Shown one piece after another: positions 1-9,520 of a DNA stretch of 64,000 nucleotides. The notes below the pieces were generated by a model. That model saw only the letters and a program-made list of their open reading frames with translations, made no database searches and was not told where the DNA came from. The DNA is from Marinomonas ostreistagni. Lineage in GTDB: Bacteria > Pseudomonadota > Gammaproteobacteria > Pseudomonadales > Marinomonadaceae. The translations under genes were made by a program, and so were the position numbers. How positions within the stretch are numbered: the first letter of the stretch is position 1; the number at the start of each line of letters is the position of its first letter. The stretch lies in NCBI RefSeq assembly GCF_016461785.1, contig NZ_JAEMUH010000007.1, forward strand, positions 124,001-188,000, in the 5' to 3' direction.

Positions 1-647
1 CTTTAATTCATGATGATTTACCAGCTATGGATGACGACAATCTGCGTCGAGGTAAACCGACTTGCCATATTCAATATGATGAAGCGACAGCGATCTTAGC
101 AGGCGATGCGTTACAAACTTTTGCCTTCGAGCTTTTAAGCCAACCTAAATTTAATCAAGCTTCTGTGCAGCTTTCACTGATTCAAACTCTTCAATCAGCT
201 AGTGGCAGACATGGCATGGTAACAGGACAAATGATTGACCTATCGAATGTCAATAAAGCAATGTCATTACAAGATTTAGAATTAATGCATCGCCATAAAA
301 CGGGTGCAATCATAAAAGCAGCCGTAAAAATGGGCGCTCAGAGTGTGGGGGTTGATGATGAAGAAGTGTACCGCTCTTTAGATGCCTATGCTTCTGCCAT
401 CGGATTAGCCTTCCAAGTCCAAGACGACATCATTGATATTACCAGTGATACGCAAACCCTTGGTAAAACACAATTTTCTGATGAGGATGCCAATAAACCG
501 ACTTACCCTAAGCTATTGGGTTTGGACGGTGCAAAAGTACTTGCAAAGCAACTTCATGATGAAGCAGTCGCTCAAGTTACTCCATTTGGAGCAAAATCGG
601 TCCCATTAGTGGAGCTAGCAAACTATATTATTGCCCGTAACCACTGA
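1..647 (+). CDS. ispA: Farnesyl diphosphate synthase (geranyltranstransferase), 5'-truncated by window edge
   Basis: Condenses isopentenyl diphosphate with dimethylallyl and geranyl diphosphate to make farnesyl diphosphate in the cytoplasm. The reading frame is open from base 3, so the first ATG at 27 is internal, not the start. The first aspartate-rich motif (DDLPAMDDD) is encoded right at the left edge, and the second (FQVQDDIID) lies near residue 135 of the visible part, followed by TLGK and a KPTYPKLLG segment typical of IspA. Both Mg-diphosphate binding motifs are intact. About the first third of the usual ~295-residue protein lies outside the window. dxs follows 48 bases downstream on the same strand, the usual ispA-dxs arrangement, so the two probably share a transcript. 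Confidence 0.95.
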   Translation, partial: LIHDDLPAMDDDNLRRGKPTCHIQYDEATAILAGDALQTFAFELLSQPKFNQASVQLSLIQTLQSASGRHGMVTGQMIDLSNVNKAMSLQDLELMHRHKTGAIIKAAVKMGAQSVGVDDEEVYRSLDAYASAIGLAFQVQDDIIDITSDTQTLGKTQFSDEDANKPTYPKLLGLDGAKVLAKQLHDEAVAQVTPFGAKSVPLVELANYIIARNH

Positions 648-695
648 TATAATGCCTCGCTATTTTAAGACAGAATAAGTGACCATCCGGTGCCC

Positions 696-2579
696 ATGTT
701 CGAAACGATTCCAACATCGCGTCCTTTGACGCCATTACTCGACAAAATTGACAGCCCAGACGACCTGCGCCAGTTGACAAAAAAAGAGCTCCCAAATCTC
801 GTAAGAGAATTGCGAGAATATATGCTTTACAGCGTAGGCCAAACGGGTGGTCATTTCGGCGCAGGACTAGGCGTCATCGAGTTAACCGTGGCACTTCATT
901 ATGTATTTAATACGCCTGAAGATCGTCTTGTATGGGATGTAGGTCACCAAGCCTACCCACATAAGATTCTAACAGGGCGTCGTGATGCTCTGCTTAGTAT
1001 TCGACAGGAAGGTGGCATTTCTGGCTTCCCCAAACGCGAAGAAAGTGAGTTCGATACATTTGGTGTTGGCCATTCGAGCACTTCAATTGGCGCAGCATTA
1101 GGTATGGCATTGGCTTCACGTCAACTCGATAAGTCACGCAAGTCTGTAGCGATCATTGGCGATGGCGCGATGTCTGCAGGTATGGCCTTTGAAGCATTAA
1201 ATCATGCCGGTGATGTAAAAGCCGATATGTTGGTTGTACTTAATGATAATGAGATGTCTATTTCTAAGCCTGCTGGCGCACTTTCTAGCTCTTTGGCACG
1301 AATTTGGGCTAGCAAAACTTACGAAAATATCAGAGAAAGTGGGCGTAAAGTTTTCTCTGGATTGCCCACTGCACTTGAGCTTGCTCGCAAAGCAGAAGAA
1401 CACATGAAGGGCATGGTCGCTCCAGGGACGATTTTTGAAGAGCTTGGCTTTAATTATATTGGCCCAATCGACGGTCATGACATTGAGTTGTTAACCCAAA
1501 CCCTGAGTAACCTAAAAGATCGCAAAGGACCACAGTTTCTTCATGTAATCACCAAAAAAGGCAAAGGATTTGAACCCGCTGAAGGCGATCCTATTGGCTA
1601 CCATGCTATCAACAAAGTTGAGCCTGACGATAAGCCTATTACCGAATCAACGAAACCATCACTGCCTAAGTACAGCAACATATTTGGTAAGTGGGTATGT
1701 GACGCCGCTGCAGAAGATAAACGTCTCGTGGCCATTACGCCTGCAATGAAAGAAGGATCAGACTTAATTGCATTTGCAGAGCTCTACCCTGATCGTTATT
1801 TCGATGTTGCCATTGCAGAACAACATGCAGTAACACTTGCTGCTGGAATGGCTTGTGACGGTCTAAAGCCCGTTGTTGCCATTTACTCTACATTCTTACA
1901 ACGCGCCTACGATCAATTAATTCATGATGTAGCACTGCAAAACCTTGACGTTTTATTCGCCATAGACCGAGCAGGCTTAGTAGGAGAAGACGGCCCAACT
2001 CATGCGGGAGCATACGATCTAAGCTACCTCCGTTGCGTCCCTAACATGGTCATTATGGCACCTTCGGATGAAGACGAATGTCGAAAAATGCTTCATACAG
2101 GCTATAAGCACTCAGGCCCTGCAGCAGTTCGCTACCCGAGGGGCACAGGTCGAGGGATTACTGTAAACGATGAGCTGGAGTGCATCGAGTTAGGGCAATC
2201 CCGTGCGTTACACCAAGGGCAATCAGGTATCGTTATTTGCGGTTTTGGTCGTCCAACTTATGATGCGTTGCTCGCCGCTAAAAAGCTCGATGCGACACTG
2301 TTAGACATGCGCTTTGTGAAGCCTCTGGATGAACAAGCGCTGCTCTCACATAAGGCTGCCAAGCTGATTGTTACAATAGAAGAAAATGCTGTCATGGGTG
2401 GAGCAGGTTCAGCGGTCAGCGAATTCCTCAATGACAACAATATTCATGTACCTGTTTTGCATTTGGGTCTGCCTGACCGATACGAAGAGCATGCCAGCCA
2501 TTCAGCGATGCTTAAACGAGTGGGCATTGATGAACAAGGCATACTCAAAGCGATTGAGCACAAACTCGAATCACTTTAA
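696..2579 (+). CDS. dxs: 1-deoxy-D-xylulose-5-phosphate synthase
   Basis: Thiamine-diphosphate enzyme that joins pyruvate and glyceraldehyde 3-phosphate, the first step of the MEP isoprenoid pathway. The thiamine-diphosphate/Mg motif begins with [18 protein letters not shown] near residue 155 and ends at NDN about 28 residues later. The [11 protein letters not shown] and VGHSSTSIG segments and the transketolase-like [14 protein letters not shown] segment near residue 375 are present. Length 627 residues is normal. An in-frame GTG at 690 would add two residues (M-P), but ATG 696 gives the N terminus usual for the family; neither has a strong ribosome-binding site. It follows ispA closely, so both genes supply isoprenoid precursors from one transcript. 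A hairpin follows the stop. Confidence 0.96.
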   Translation: MFETIPTSRPLTPLLDKIDSPDDLRQLTKKELPNLVRELREYMLYSVGQTGGHFGAGLGVIELTVALHYVFNTPEDRLVWDVGHQAYPHKILTGRRDALLSIRQEGGISGFPKREESEFDTFGVGHSSTSIGAALGMALASRQLDKSRKSVAIIGDGAMSAGMAFEALNHAGDVKADMLVVLNDNEMSISKPAGALSSSLARIWASKTYENIRESGRKVFSGLPTALELARKAEEHMKGMVAPGTIFEELGFNYIGPIDGHDIELLTQTLSNLKDRKGPQFLHVITKKGKGFEPAEGDPIGYHAINKVEPDDKPITESTKPSLPKYSNIFGKWVCDAAAEDKRLVAITPAMKEGSDLIAFAELYPDRYFDVAIAEQHAVTLAAGMACDGLKPVVAIYSTFLQRAYDQLIHDVALQNLDVLFAIDRAGLVGEDGPTHAGAYDLSYLRCVPNMVIMAPSDEDECRKMLHTGYKHSGPAAVRYPRGTGRGITVNDELECIELGQSRALHQGQSGIVICGFGRPTYDALLAAKKLDATLLDMRFVKPLDEQALLSHKAAKLIVTIEENAVMGGAGSAVSEFLNDNNIHVPVLHLGLPDRYEEHASHSAMLKRVGIDEQGILKAIEHKLESL

Positions 2580-2590
2580 ACCTAGATATG

Positions 2591-2614
2591 AAAGGCGGCT
2601 CCATGACCGCCTTT
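2591..2614 (+). terminator. Probable terminator after dxs
   Basis: Eight-base perfect arms AAAGGCGG and CCGCCTTT separated by eight bases, starting 11 bases after the dxs stop and followed by a T-rich but interrupted tail. Likely Rho-independent termination of ispA-dxs; the weak U-tract lowers confidence. Confidence 0.6.
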
Positions 2615-2723
2615 ATTTCATTCTTAAACCTTCAAAAACTCCACGGAAAACTGTTATTTATTCATATTAACTGCGAACTTGTAACATATGATTAAGTAAA
2701 TTCTCAATCAAAGGCCCATAACC

Positions 2724-3362
2724 ATGAGTACTGTTTTGGTAATCGGCGCAAGCGGTCAAATTGGCCAAAAAGTCTGTCATTCATTACTGCAAAAAGGCTA
2801 TACCGTTCGCGCACTTGTTCGAGATACTCACCGTACGGAGGAGTTGAAACACCCTGCACTTCAGATCTTTCAGATCGATCTTGAGGAAGATTTTAGCCAA
2901 GCCTTTGAGGGTGTGAAAAAAGTCGTCTTTGTTGCTGGCTCTGGCGGCCATACTGGCTGCGACAAAACCCTATTAGTTGACTTGTGGGCTGCCAAACGCG
3001 CGATGGACTTTGCAGAAGAAGAACCAAGTGTTGAACACTTTATCCAGCTTAGTTCTTTCGGTGCGGATGACCCAGAAGAGATTCAATCGTGCTTGAAGCC
3101 TTACATCGTAGCGAAACACATCACCGATGAGTATTTAACGATCACCAGCCTCCCCTACACCATTCTGCGCCCTTGCAAGCTTACTAACAAAGAACGAACT
3201 GGCGGTTTTAGCAACCAACGACCTGAATCAACTGCAGAGGCAACCATTTCAAGAGCAGATGTTGCGGATGCTATCTGCTACTGCATCGAAAACGACTCAA
3301 CGAAAGTAAAAGTTGTTGAACTATTCCAAGGTAGCGCTTCTCTTGAGTCCATTTTTAACTAA
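2724..3362 (+). CDS. NAD(P)-binding atypical SDR / NmrA-like oxidoreductase
   Basis: A 212-residue Rossmann-fold protein. The N terminus VLVIGASGQIGQKV carries the GxxGxxG dinucleotide-binding motif of atypical short-chain dehydrogenases, and ALVRD after strand 2 is typical of NmrA/YwnB-like members. It lacks the classic YxxxK catalytic pair in the expected place, so it may act as a redox sensor or an uncharacterised reductase. Substrate unknown. The gene stands alone between dxs and a convergent transporter gene and ends at a strong 14-bp inverted repeat. The ATG is preceded by AAAGG about 8 bases upstream, which supports the start. Confidence 0.85.
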   Translation: MSTVLVIGASGQIGQKVCHSLLQKGYTVRALVRDTHRTEELKHPALQIFQIDLEEDFSQAFEGVKKVVFVAGSGGHTGCDKTLLVDLWAAKRAMDFAEEEPSVEHFIQLSSFGADDPEEIQSCLKPYIVAKHITDEYLTITSLPYTILRPCKLTNKERTGGFSNQRPESTAEATISRADVADAICYCIENDSTKVKVVELFQGSASLESIFN

Positions 3363-3381
3363 CGACCAAAGAATCGACCAT

Positions 3382-3425
3382 CCTAAACAGAGCGAGCCAA
3401 GACTTTTCACATCGCTCTGTTTAGG
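3382..3425. terminator. Bidirectional terminator between convergent genes
   Basis: Perfect 14-bp inverted repeat, CCTAAACAGAGCGA at 3382-3395 and its complement at 3412-3425, with a 16-base loop. It sits 20 bases after the SDR stop and abuts the stop of the convergent EamA transporter, so it can end transcription from both sides. Confidence 0.75.
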
Positions 3426-3426
3426 T

Positions 3427-4356
3427 TTAACAATTCGCTGTTGAAGTTGCTTCAGACAGCTTAGTGACTTTTCTGTTAATACAAACCAGTCCACACAAAA
3501 CCAATGCAGCCCCCACTAAAAAGTTCATCTCAAGAGGCTCCCCCAATAACACCACTCCAAACATCACACCGAACATTGGCGTAATAAAAGATAGCCCCGA
3601 TATTTGCGCAGCGACATAATGGTTCAATAACCAAAACCAAATCAAAAATGCGGCAAATGAAACCACCACGGTTTGGAATACCATATTCCATATCAGAGAT
3701 GAGTGAACGTGAACAACCAATGGCTCCATGAGTATGGCATATACAAACAGAACAACCGAGCAAGCCAAGAGTTGAAAGAATAGCGTTTGCTTTACTGAGA
3801 TGTGGGCTAACACACTGCCTCTAATCGTAACCGTAGATAAGGACCAAACTAAAGCAGCGGCAATAGCTAAAGCGTCACCGACCCAGACATCGCCACTTGC
3901 ACTGGCTGTCAATGAGCTCCCACCCAGAAACGCCAATGCAAGCCCGACAAAGGCCGACAGGATCCCTAGCCACTGAACCAGTTGCAAACGCTCTTCTTTC
4001 ACTTTGAAATGTAGTAGCAATGCAGTAAAGATTGGCGCACTGTATAGAAAAACCACGGAGTGAGCAGCACTGGTATACAGGAGAGCTTTTCCTAGAAGCA
4101 AAAACTCCACCCCCATAAAGCTTCCCGCCAACAAGGCAAACTTGAGCGCCCCTGGACGCCAGTTAAACGACTCATTTTTTGCAAACATAATGCACCAGAT
4201 CATGCACGCAGCTAGACTAGAGCGTATAGCAACCTGTAAAGTGGGAGACAAGTCAAAAGCAATGTCTTTCATTGCGGTTTGCTGCGCTCCCATAATTAGA
4301 CAAAAAATTATCATTGCTGTAAATGCGAGTAGATCTAACGACTTTCTTTGAGTCAT
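3427..4356 (-). CDS. EamA/DMT-family inner-membrane transporter
   Basis: About 309 residues with roughly ten hydrophobic segments in two repeated halves, the layout of drug/metabolite transporters (EamA). The first helix (FTAMIIFCLIMGAQQTAMK) and the Gly/Ala-rich helices with a short charged loop (HFKVKEERLQ) in the middle are typical. It probably exports a small metabolite or amino acid; the substrate cannot be read from sequence. The frame opens 13 codons earlier at ATG 4395, but ATG 4356 has AGGCAG in ribosome-binding position and gives a normal DMT N terminus, while 4395 lies just after an AT-rich promoter-like stretch. It is divergent from the GGDEF/EAL gene and ends against a bidirectional terminator. 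Confidence 0.85.
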   Translation of the reverse strand: MTQRKSLDLLAFTAMIIFCLIMGAQQTAMKDIAFDLSPTLQVAIRSSLAACMIWCIMFAKNESFNWRPGALKFALLAGSFMGVEFLLLGKALLYTSAAHSVVFLYSAPIFTALLLHFKVKEERLQLVQWLGILSAFVGLALAFLGGSSLTASASGDVWVGDALAIAAALVWSLSTVTIRGSVLAHISVKQTLFFQLLACSVVLFVYAILMEPLVVHVHSSLIWNMVFQTVVVSFAAFLIWFWLLNHYVAAQISGLSFITPMFGVMFGVVLLGEPLEMNFLVGAALVLCGLVCINRKVTKLSEATSTANC

Positions 4357-4455
4357 AAACTGCCTATTTTTCCCAGAAAAATCAGTGATCTTCATAGAGC
4401 ACTGATAATATAATACTGTGAATTGTATCAGAGCATCATACTAAGAAGCATGTAA

Positions 4456-4470
4456 AAGGAGTTTGGCTTG
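4456..4470 (+). promoter_or_regulatory. Ribosome-binding site that selects a TTG start
   Basis: AAGGAG at 4456-4461, six bases before TTG at 4468. This is the best start signal for the GGDEF/EAL gene; no in-frame ATG is available nearby, so TTG is the likely initiation codon. Confidence 0.75.
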
Positions 4471-6423
4471 CAAAGCTTTGAAGCATTAAATCTTACCAAT
4501 CTAGAGCAACCAGTTTGGATATACGATGTGATCGATTTCCAGATTTTTTGGGCTAATGATGCCGCACTCAGACTTTGGGAAGCTGATAGTGTTACAGAGC
4601 TACAGCAGCGAGATTTTAAGACAAACACATCGGAAGCAGTACAACAGAAATTGCTTGGCTTTTTAAAGGACTGTGAAGCCAACCGGACGATCGAATGTTG
4701 GTGGCGCTTATCACCAAAAGAAATAAACAAACAAGTTTTCTTAAAGTTTAGCGGCATTAAAATAAAGGAGGCCCGCACTGCTCTTCTTGTTACAGGCCTC
4801 CACTCAGAGCTTTTAAGCCGCTCTTTGGGTGAGATAGGAAAGAGCTTACTCTTAGCTTTGTTCCATATTGATGGCTCTTTGATAAGCTTTAACCCCCCCT
4901 TTAAAGATCAGTTTAGTTTGCAAAGTTGTTGCTTTGAAGACTTAATAAAGCCTCCAACTTCGTTACAGCAACTGCTCCCCTCAGATGAAGTTCATTATGA
5001 AAACGATCATTTACTGTTTACTCGTGATGGCGAACGCTGGCACCACTTAGAGCTTGATAGAGAACCTAACTCAGAACGCATTATCGCCACTTTAACGGAC
5101 ATTCATGATAGAAAACTAAACGAGCTGAAACATGAATATGATTCCATAACCGACTCTTTAACAGGGTTGCTAAATCGGCGAGGAATCCTTGAAAAACTTC
5201 GCTCGATCAACCACCTTGAGCACACTGTCTTTTACATTGATCTAGATGGTTTCAAACCCGTAAATGACAGCTATGGTCATGCTGTCGGGGATGCAGTACT
5301 CAAGAAAGTTGCTCTATTACTCGAGCAAAATATTAGTAGTAACGTAGTCTGTGCTCGACTCGGTGGGGACGAATTCATTGTTGTATCTATCGGAGCACTG
5401 AGCGTCGAAGAAATGAGCAGCGTAGCGAAAAGCTTAGTACAACAACTTTCTACTCCCATACAGATTGACCGTAGTCATCGCACGCTAATTTCAGCCAGCA
5501 TAGGTGTTGTCTCTAATTTACCCATTGTCAGAAGCCCCGAGCGCCTGATCACTTGCGCTGATGCAGCCATGTATGAAGCCAAACATAATGGCCGCAACCG
5601 CTTCGTCATTTACTCATCAGGCATGGAAGATCGACTACTAAGACGCTCAACCATTATTCAAGGCCTCGAATCCGCCATAGAGCAAAATCAACTTAAGCTT
5701 TATTACCAAATATTATTTAAAAAACACTCACACGAAACAGTAGGCGCTGAGGCATTACTTCGCTGGGAGCACCCTACGTTAGGAAACATTCCACCACTCG
5801 ATATTATCTCTGCTGCAGAAGAAACAGGTCGCATATCTGTTCTGGAAAACTGGATCTTTCGACGCGCTTGCCTAGACCTACCCAAACTAAAACAGCTTTA
5901 TGGGGATTCTTTTACCATCGGCATCAATATCTCAGGAGCTCACCTCTCCCAAATCAATTTTATTGATGACATTAAAGCTGTCTTAAATGAAACTCAGTGT
6001 AAGCCTCAAGACATTGTTATTGAGTTAACGGAAAGCATTCTAGTCAGTACTATTGAGCGTCAACAGCACGTACTACAAACGATGTGTGATTTAGGATTCA
6101 CCTTTGCCATCGACGACTTTGGTACAGGCTACTCTTCCCTAGCATACCTTGGACAGATTCCAGCTAAGTTCGTAAAGGTTGATAAAGCTTTTATAGATAA
6201 TATCGATAAAGATCCCTACACGCTTAAATTCATTCGAGATTTGTGTGAAAGCTTAAACATGTACTGTCTAGTGGAAGGTGTGGAAACCTCTAAGCAAGCA
6301 GCACATTTAGATCAAATTGGGATAAATTATCGACAAGGCTTTTTTTATAATTACCCTGTGCCGCTAGAAGAACTAAAGACAAAAATGAATCAATCGGCTA
6401 ATCACTTGAGTTTCAGTGACTAG
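4468..6423 (+). CDS. PAS-GGDEF-EAL cyclic-di-GMP signalling protein
   Basis: A 651-residue cytoplasmic protein with no obvious membrane segment. The first ~210 residues look like two PAS-type sensor modules (residues ~12-110 and ~115-212). A GGDEF domain follows, with TDSLTGLLNRRG and an intact GGDEF at 299-303, then an EAL domain with EALLRW at 428, the NIS and ELTES motifs, IDDFGTGYSSL, KVDK, EGVET and QGFF. Both the diguanylate cyclase signature and the residues needed for c-di-GMP hydrolysis appear intact, so it may be bifunctional; net activity cannot be predicted. The RxxD product-inhibition site normally just upstream of GGDEF is absent (SSNVVCA occupies that place). TTG start with a strong Shine-Dalgarno. 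Single gene, divergent from the EamA gene. Confidence 0.93.
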   Translation: MQSFEALNLTNLEQPVWIYDVIDFQIFWANDAALRLWEADSVTELQQRDFKTNTSEAVQQKLLGFLKDCEANRTIECWWRLSPKEINKQVFLKFSGIKIKEARTALLVTGLHSELLSRSLGEIGKSLLLALFHIDGSLISFNPPFKDQFSLQSCCFEDLIKPPTSLQQLLPSDEVHYENDHLLFTRDGERWHHLELDREPNSERIIATLTDIHDRKLNELKHEYDSITDSLTGLLNRRGILEKLRSINHLEHTVFYIDLDGFKPVNDSYGHAVGDAVLKKVALLLEQNISSNVVCARLGGDEFIVVSIGALSVEEMSSVAKSLVQQLSTPIQIDRSHRTLISASIGVVSNLPIVRSPERLITCADAAMYEAKHNGRNRFVIYSSGMEDRLLRRSTIIQGLESAIEQNQLKLYYQILFKKHSHETVGAEALLRWEHPTLGNIPPLDIISAAEETGRISVLENWIFRRACLDLPKLKQLYGDSFTIGINISGAHLSQINFIDDIKAVLNETQCKPQDIVIELTESILVSTIERQQHVLQTMCDLGFTFAIDDFGTGYSSLAYLGQIPAKFVKVDKAFIDNIDKDPYTLKFIRDLCESLNMYCLVEGVETSKQAAHLDQIGINYRQGFFYNYPVPLEELKTKMNQSANHLSFSD

Positions 6424-6432
6424 CCGCTACTA

Positions 6433-7923
6433 TCAGCGTTTCATTGTCCCACTCTGTTCGAGAGCAACATGCCAGCTAAATGCCTCTTCCATTAAATGTG
6501 GCGTATGGCCCCCTCGTGCACAGGCTCGCTCAAAGTAATCCATCAACTGATGGCGATAATCAGGATGTGCACAATTCTGAATAACACGTACAGCACGCTC
6601 TCGAGGTGCGAGACCGCGTAAATCCGCTAGACCTTGATCAGTCACCAGAATATCTACATCGTGCTCCGTGTGATCTACATGACTTACCATCGGCACAACG
6701 CTTGAGATAGCGCCATCTTTGGCAATTGATTTCGTTACAAAGATCGACATATTGGCATTACGGGCAAAATCGCCTGATCCACCGATACCGTTCATCATTT
6801 TTGTGCCGCAGACGTGGGTTGAATTTACATTGCCATATAGATCAAATTCCAATGCCGTGTTAACGGCAATAATACCTAAACGACGCACAAGCTCTGGATG
6901 GTTAGACATCTCTTGTGGACGCAGCACCAACTTGTCTTTGTACGCCTCAATATTATCAAATACCTTTGAGTTCATACGCTCAGACAAGATGACTGAACAA
7001 CCTGACGCAAATTTCATTTTACCCGCATCGATCAGATCAAAAGTCGAATCCTGTAGCACTTCAGAGTACATTGTCAGATCTTCAAAATCAGAATCTAACA
7101 AGCCCATCATCACCGCATTGGCAATATTACCGATCCCCGCTTGCAGTGGACCAAGGTTATTTGGCAAACGACCTTCGGCAACTTCTTCTTTTAAAAAGCT
7201 GACTAAGTGACGAGCGATAGACGCCGTTTCTTCATCTGGATCAGAAACGGTTGAATAAGAGTCAGGCGTACTAGTGAAGACAATACCTGCGATCTTTTCT
7301 GGTGGAATAGGAATCGCCGTACTGCCAATGCGATCATCTACTTTAACAAGTGGTAATGGTGTACGCGTAGGACGATAAGTCGGTATATAAACATCATGTA
7401 GACCTTCCAGCTTTTCACTGTGTAAAGTATTAATTTCTACAATCACTTTCTCAGCAAAGACAGCAAAGCTTGCCGAGTTACCGACAGAAGTCGTTGGCAC
7501 AATATGGCCTTCTTCTGTGATCGCAACCGCTTCAATAATCGCCACATCTGGGCGAGTTAATTGATGACTGCGTAATTGCTCCACCATTTCAGAAAGATGC
7601 TGATCAATAAACATTACCTCACCATTATTAATGGCTTTTCGTAATGTCGTATCCACTTGAAAAGGCATACGGCGGGCAAGACTACCAGACTCGGTTAGGA
7701 TCTTATCTAAATCATTCCCTAATGACGCACCAGTCATTAAGTTAATTTTGATTGGGTGTTGTTTACAGCGTTCAGCAAGTGCTTTTGGCACGGCTTTGGC
7801 TTCCCCTGCGCGGGTAAAGCCACTCATACCAACGGTCATACCATCTTTAATAAACTCACTGGCTTGTTCAGCAGACATGATTTTTTCATGAAGACTACTG
7901 TTTCTTATTCTCTCTAAACTCAT
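6433..7923 (-). CDS. Acetyl-CoA hydrolase/transferase family protein (succinate/acetate CoA-transferase type)
   Basis: 496 residues, the normal length for class I succinyl-CoA:acetate CoA-transferases and acetyl-CoA hydrolases. Features seen are VGMSGFTRAGEAK near residue 31, the glycine-rich QAGIGNIANAV at 261-271 and the catalytic glutamate in MYSEVLQD at residue 288, which forms the glutamyl-CoA intermediate in this family. The C-terminal HVDHTEHDVDILVTDQGLADLRG segment is also characteristic. It probably moves CoA between acetate and succinate or hydrolyses acetyl-CoA; sequence alone does not decide which. The ATG has AAAGG seven bases upstream. It stands alone, with a 450-base AT-rich gap upstream, and converges with the GGDEF/EAL gene with only 9 bases between them. 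Confidence 0.93.
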   Translation of the reverse strand: MSLERIRNSSLHEKIMSAEQASEFIKDGMTVGMSGFTRAGEAKAVPKALAERCKQHPIKINLMTGASLGNDLDKILTESGSLARRMPFQVDTTLRKAINNGEVMFIDQHLSEMVEQLRSHQLTRPDVAIIEAVAITEEGHIVPTTSVGNSASFAVFAEKVIVEINTLHSEKLEGLHDVYIPTYRPTRTPLPLVKVDDRIGSTAIPIPPEKIAGIVFTSTPDSYSTVSDPDEETASIARHLVSFLKEEVAEGRLPNNLGPLQAGIGNIANAVMMGLLDSDFEDLTMYSEVLQDSTFDLIDAGKMKFASGCSVILSERMNSKVFDNIEAYKDKLVLRPQEMSNHPELVRRLGIIAVNTALEFDLYGNVNSTHVCGTKMMNGIGGSGDFARNANMSIFVTKSIAKDGAISSVVPMVSHVDHTEHDVDILVTDQGLADLRGLAPRERAVRVIQNCAHPDYRHQLMDYFERACARGGHTPHLMEEAFSWHVALEQSGTMKR

Positions 7924-8320
7924 CTAAGAACCTTTATTTTAATTTTAACTGGCAAACGTCAGCTGAACTTTTTATAGCAGCCACTAATGTGAGCACGCAC
8001 GAAAGCTCTGCACAGGATAAGAGGTGCTGACGCCAAAGATTAAAGTGCGCACAGTATAAAAATTACTAAGGGAAGCGTAATCTGGACCAAAGTATTAGAT
8101 GAATTAGGTGATCTTTGTGAGCTTAAAATAAGCCTCCAGAAAGAGTAAATACAATGCATTTGAGTGTTTTTAATAATAGCCAAAAGGTACAGATATAAAT
8201 AGAAAACCCACTCTAATGATATTTTTACAAAGATTGGAAATCTTAATGTGATTACTAAGAGAAAATAATCACACTGTGCATACGATGAATAAGGCAGTTT
8301 TGTGATAAAAAAGATCAATT
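7924..8320. other. Long AT-rich intergenic region, no gene seen
   Basis: About 400 bases between the CoA-transferase start and the hisC terminator. A 92-codon minus-strand frame spans 8040-8318, but it starts with TTG, has no Shine-Dalgarno, and encodes a composition-biased hydrophobic peptide, so I do not call it. An inverted repeat TGTGATTA/TAATCACA lies at 8247-8273. The segment probably holds the CoA-transferase promoter; no tRNA or recognisable small RNA was found. Confidence 0.5.
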
Positions 8321-8355
8321 AAAAGGAGGTAAAAGCCGTAAGCTCACCTCCTTTT
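8321..8355 (-). terminator. Rho-independent terminator of hisC
   Basis: AAAAGGAGGT at 8321-8330 pairs with ACCTCCTTTT at 8346-8355 around a 15-base loop, starting 20 bases after the hisC stop on the minus strand. The minus-strand transcript ends in a U-rich stretch. Confidence 0.7.
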
Positions 8356-8374
8356 TACACACTCAGTTTAATAA

Positions 8375-9430
8375 TTAAGCCGACAAAGCATCGATCAATG
8401 CCTGCATTTCGGCATCGGTGCCTATCGTAATACGTAGGTATTCACCAATGCGTGGCTTCTTACCAAAGTAACGAACTAAGATGCCCTGTTCTTTTAAGCT
8501 CAAGTACAAAGTCTCAGCGTCTTTCTCAGGGTGCGTAACAAAGACAAAGTTCGTCGCCGATGGCAACACCTCAAAACCAAGCTTTTCAAGCTCTGTAACG
8601 GCCCACTCACGTGTAGCGATGGTTTTGTCACAGATCTCTTGCAAGTATTCCGCATCCTCTACCGCCGCCGTTGCACCTGCTAGCGCAATGCGGTCAATTG
8701 GGTATGAGTTGAACGAGTTCTTCAAGCGCTCAAGTCCATCAATCAACTCAGGCTGTGCAATGGCGTAGCCCACACGAATACCCGCTAGTGCACGAGATTT
8801 CGAAAAGGTTTGAACGACCATTAGGTTCGGATATTGATTCACCAATGACACAGCGCTTTGCGCACCGAAATCAACATAGGCTTCATCCACCAACACAACC
8901 ACATCTGGGTTTGCCTTTAGAACTTTCTCAATGTCTGAAAGTGGTAAAGCTTTACCCGTCGGTGCGTTTGGATTAGTTATCACAACACCTGAGACATCCA
9001 GATTTTCGTAATCCGTAGGATCAATATCAAAGCTTTCCGTCAACGGAATAATTTTAGGCTCAATTCCGTAAAGGTTCGCATAAACTTTGTAGAAGCTGTA
9101 AGTGATGTCAGCAAACGCTAAAGGCTTATCCCCCGCGAAGTAGCCCATAAACGCAAGCGCTAGCACTTCGTCTGAACCATTACCGACAAATACTTGGTTC
9201 GCATTAACGCCATAATTTTTCGCTAAGGCGTTCTTCAACGTTTGGCAGTTTGGATCTGGGTACAAGCGCAGCTTTTCGCTCACTTGCTCGTGCATTGCAG
9301 CCAATGCCTTAGATGACGGGCTGTAAGGGCTTTCGTTGGTATTAAGCTTAATGTATTGCTTATCTTGCGGTTGCTCCCCAGGTACATATGGGTCAAGAGA
9401 AGCGATTTTGTCAGTCCAAAAACGGCTCAT
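8375..9430 (-). CDS. hisC: Histidinol-phosphate aminotransferase
   Basis: PLP-dependent class I/II aminotransferase converting imidazole-acetol phosphate and glutamate to histidinol phosphate. 351 residues. It has LNTNESPYSPS near the N terminus, FVGNGSDEVL near 81, the NPNAPTGK segment ending at residue 160, DEAYVDF at 182-188 and the Schiff-base lysine in TFSKSRALAGIRVGYA at K211. These match HisC2-type enzymes, which can also act on aromatic amino acids. A purine-rich AGAGAGAG stretch precedes the ATG. It lies downstream of lysS but behind a strong hairpin, and it has its own terminator, so it is probably a separate unit. It is unlinked to other his genes here. Confidence 0.93.
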   Translation of the reverse strand: MSRFWTDKIASLDPYVPGEQPQDKQYIKLNTNESPYSPSSKALAAMHEQVSEKLRLYPDPNCQTLKNALAKNYGVNANQVFVGNGSDEVLALAFMGYFAGDKPLAFADITYSFYKVYANLYGIEPKIIPLTESFDIDPTDYENLDVSGVVITNPNAPTGKALPLSDIEKVLKANPDVVVLVDEAYVDFGAQSAVSLVNQYPNLMVVQTFSKSRALAGIRVGYAIAQPELIDGLERLKNSFNSYPIDRIALAGATAAVEDAEYLQEICDKTIATREWAVTELEKLGFEVLPSATNFVFVTHPEKDAETLYLSLKEQGILVRYFGKKPRIGEYLRITIGTDAEMQALIDALSA

Positions 9431-9459
9431 ATTACTCTCTCTGTTTTAAATCAAATCAA

Positions 9460-9484
9460 ATAAGGCCTCATAAAGAGGCCTTAT
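9460..9484 (-). terminator. Terminator of the prfB-lysS operon
   Basis: Perfect 10-bp inverted repeat ATAAGGCCTC/GAGGCCTTAT with a 5-base loop, 36 bases after the lysS stop and 30 bases before the hisC start; the minus-strand continuation is T-rich. Confidence 0.7.
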
Positions 9485-9520
9485 AATTCATCAAGCGTGT
9501 AATACGCGATAACGCCTCAA

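Noticed and set aside
6719..7210. 163-codon plus-strand frame opposite the CoA-transferase
   Set aside because: Antisense shadow of a gene with an intact catalytic motif.
8247..8273. TGTGATTA/TAATCACA as a CRP site
   Set aside because: The half-sites are 11 bases apart, not the 6 bases between TGTGA and TCACA needed for CRP.
8040..8318. 92-codon minus-strand frame in the 7924-8374 gap
   Set aside because: TTG start, no Shine-Dalgarno, composition-biased hydrophobic translation in AT-rich DNA, with no recognisable family.
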